From the NCBI GenBank assembly GCA_030704615.1, contig CM060732.1, positions 80,377,171-80,437,170 on the forward strand: a stretch of 60,000 bases of DNA, given 5' to 3'. Numbering within the stretch: the first letter of the stretch is position 1; every line of letters begins with the position of its first letter. Made by a program: the position numbers and the translations under genes. The notes below the pieces were generated by a model. That model had not been told where the DNA came from and searched no databases. It saw only the letters and a program-made list of their open reading frames with translations. The stretch comes from Takakia lepidozioides (Eukaryota; Streptophyta; Takakiopsida; Takakiales; Takakiaceae). Shown piece after piece: positions 57,851 to 60,000 of this stretch.

Positions 57851-59007
57851 CCCTATCTTGGCTCCTTGATGCTCTCTAAGACAAGACTAAGCCTTCCACA
57901 GCCTTTGCCAAGCTCATGAAACCCTAAGGCTTACATTTCCAGCCACAAGACACTCATCTTGTGGTGCAAGAGCTCTTGTGAATCTAGGCTTGATGTTGCT
58001 GGCTGCAGTCTGCAGCTCAGAAAATGCGGCACGCCAACTGAAGAAAATCGCCAAGGCCGACTGCAGCAGAATTCCCAAATCTCATTTCCCCATTTTCTCG
58101 TGAACGCTCCTCCAGCACCACTGTGACCATCAACACCACCAGCTCACGTCTCCTCATCGAAGTCCACCCCATGGTACCTGCGACGACATCAACAATCAAC
58201 TGCCAAAGAACCGGATCACAACGGCTAGGATTCCTCCTCGTTGGTCTGAACTTGAAATCCTAGGTGCACATTCCATGGTCTTGCCGCACCTCTTAGCTCA
58301 TGTTCTAGCCCTGCTCTTGCCATGACAAGAGCCCTCTCAATGCTGAAGCTCGAGATTGAAACCCAATCTCAACATACTCCACAAAGTGCACTGATTTGCC
58401 CCAAGCCAAATCAGCCCTTTCGCTTGTTCTTGCAATCCTTCACACAATGAAAGCTCGCATTCCCAAGTCCAGTTCTAGCTTTGCTACCAAAACCATCTAA
58501 CCTGCTCTTGACTGGTCCTCTCCCAATGTGCTTGCTCATGCAGTACACAATATGAAACCATCAAGGTGCTCTGGAATTACCTGCAGCATGGGTGTTTCAT
58601 CTTGAAGCTGAAGATCGAATGCCAAGGTCTACCACCTCGTAACCCACATCGCCTCCGCTTCTAACAACCAAGAGCTCCACGGTGCTCTTTGCATAACAAC
58701 CTGGTTTCTCTCATTCTCAAGCAAAAACCACAAGTGCTACAACTAACTCGTATCTGGCACTTACAGATACGAGCTCATCTTTCTCGACTGATAAAGAAGA
58801 AGAATACAAGCACAAGCTCATGCCATAGCTAGGCGCGGTTAGGCTCAACTCGAGAAAGATGAGCCTCCCGCGCTTGCCGTGAAGATAACCACTCCGGGGC
58901 CTAAATCTGCCTTGACCCCTGGATTGACACTTGGGCCAATCCCAAATTCAATATGTAAAAGGTAGCTATTTCTTAGCTAGTTTCACACTAGTGGTGAAAT
59001 AACTTGA
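57851..59007. other. No recognisable gene
   Basis: No domain or RNA gene. Fragments loosely resemble the preceding tandem repeat. Confidence 0.4.
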
Positions 59008-59353
59008 CAACTTGTTTTTCTTCATAATGTGACCTGCTTGCACATTTTGGATTGTTGAATCTTGTGAATTCATGCTATAAATGTATGTAATACTTTGTTG
59101 GAAAGCTAGCTTGATTCCCCAACTCTAAAGTTTTGTTTCATCTCAATTTAATAGACCCACAAGAAGTTATGACTGGAACCGAGGTCCAAATTGATGAACT
59201 TGTTTTTCCTTGAAAATGACCTGCTTTCACATTTTGGATGTAGAACGTTGTGAATTCATGTTGTATGGGGGTGTAATGCTTGTTGCAAAGCTTGATTCCC
59301 CAGCTCTGAAGTTTTGTTTCATGTCAATTTAATAAAACCACAGGAAGTTATGA
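59008..59353. repeat. Direct duplication of about 165-185 bases
   Basis: 59008-59172 and 59194-59353 align over ACTTGTTTTTC, GACCTGCTT, ACATTTTGGAT, GTGAATTCATG, GCTTGATTCCCCA and AAGTTTTGTTTCAT. No gene is associated. Confidence 0.82.
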
Positions 59354-60000
59354 GATCAATTGACACCATAAGGAGAACAAATACTCAAAGATTTGAGCCC
59401 ATCTCAATTTTTGAGCAGCTCTTGCGAAAACATTCACTTTCTTCATTAGCTCATGGTTTCTCCGTCTTTTCAAATCATTCTCTAGGCTTCTATGCATCTC
59501 TTGTCGTCCTTAGTTATATATGTTTAGACTTAGACTGATCTTTCTTTCTTATCTTGACGTTGTTTGCATATTGGTTTTTTTTTTGTTGCTTTTCTACCTT
59601 CTTTATAAGGCCCAAAAGGATCACCTTCTAATTCAGTGTTAGTATCGAATTTTGTTTTAGAGATTGATTAATCTAAGTATCTTCTTCTATTGTCATGGGC
59701 TTTTAAATCTCTATCAACCACTCAACGAACAAGGCAAGCAAGATTTGGCCCAAGGGTGGGGTAGTCCCAATTTTGATTCAGTGTTGTCAAGAGAGCTCTT
59801 TCTGAAGGATCTATGACTGTCTGCGGTACTTTCAACAAGAAACCTTGAACAATGAAGGATTTGTCCACATGCAAGAGTGGATAAAGCCACATTTTAGTGT
59901 TTTGTCCGGTAACTTGACTGGAACTTACCAATGGTGGGCAGTTATTTGATTTCTTTCATAACCTCCAGTTCCGGTTTCTTAAATCTAGGATGAAAGATCC
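59354..60000. other. Window end, no recognisable gene
   Basis: AT-rich sequence with no clear domain on either strand. Confidence 0.4.

Noticed and set aside
1-60000. CRISPR arrays, tRNA and rRNA genes, bacterial operons
   Set aside because: The sequence is plant nuclear DNA; I saw no regularly spaced repeats with unique spacers and no tRNA-like box pair. A tRNAscan run would be needed to exclude tRNAs fully.

Overview
This is nuclear DNA of a land plant. The genes are split by GT-AG introns, include long intron-free PLS-type PPR genes, and are crowded by nested LTR and non-LTR retroelements. The PPR style, the presence of OSB-like and FRO-like plant genes and the retroelement types suggest a spore-bearing vascular plant (fern or lycophyte), but the sequence does not fix the species.

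Layout. (1) 0.67-15.0 kb is a decayed 2-oxoglutarate dioxygenase gene (minus strand) whose first coding exon is split by a 5'-truncated LINE (1757-14579). A Ty3/gypsy chromovirus (copy B, minus, 2655-13436) sits inside that LINE, and a second chromovirus of the same family (copy A, plus, 3679-10626) sits inside copy B. Target-site duplications mark all three insertions. (2) 16.0-20.1 kb holds most exons of a phosphomevalonate kinase gene (plus) that lacks its 3' end and carries one frame slip. (3) 20.5-23.3 kb holds a small LINE scrap, a PPR pseudogene and an array of OSB-like (organellar ssDNA-binding, PDF motif) exons, all minus. (4) 23.7-24.8 kb is an apparently intact two-exon mitochondrial calcium uniporter (MCU) gene, preceded by a minisatellite rich in TGACGTGG and a perfect 26-bp hairpin. 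(5) 25.8-30.3 kb is a nearly intact APE-type LINE (called LINE-2), inserted beside a second, very short copy of itself. (6) 31.1-32.5 kb is a decayed ferric reductase (FRO) fragment. (7) 33.8-36.9 kb is a 971-codon PPR gene whose DYW domain has been destroyed. (8) 39.1-43.5 kb is an intact nine-exon cytochrome P450 of the CYP85 clan (minus) with a young LINE-2 copy in intron 5. (9) 44.9-47.5 kb holds more OSB-like exons and hAT-type transposase remains. (10) 48.4 to at least 53.6 kb is a decayed Ty3/gypsy element (minus) that carries a C5-cytosine DNA methyltransferase domain between protease and reverse transcriptase; this is the most unusual item in the window. (11) 56.5-60 kb is non-coding sequence with several tandem repeats.

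Only the MCU and P450 genes look fully functional. The PPR gene keeps a long open frame but has lost its editing domain. The genes show no operon-like or pathway relation to each other; the window is an ordinary repeat-rich plant locus in which several genes are decaying. Exon limits were read by eye from splice signals, phase and family similarity; none was tested against transcripts.
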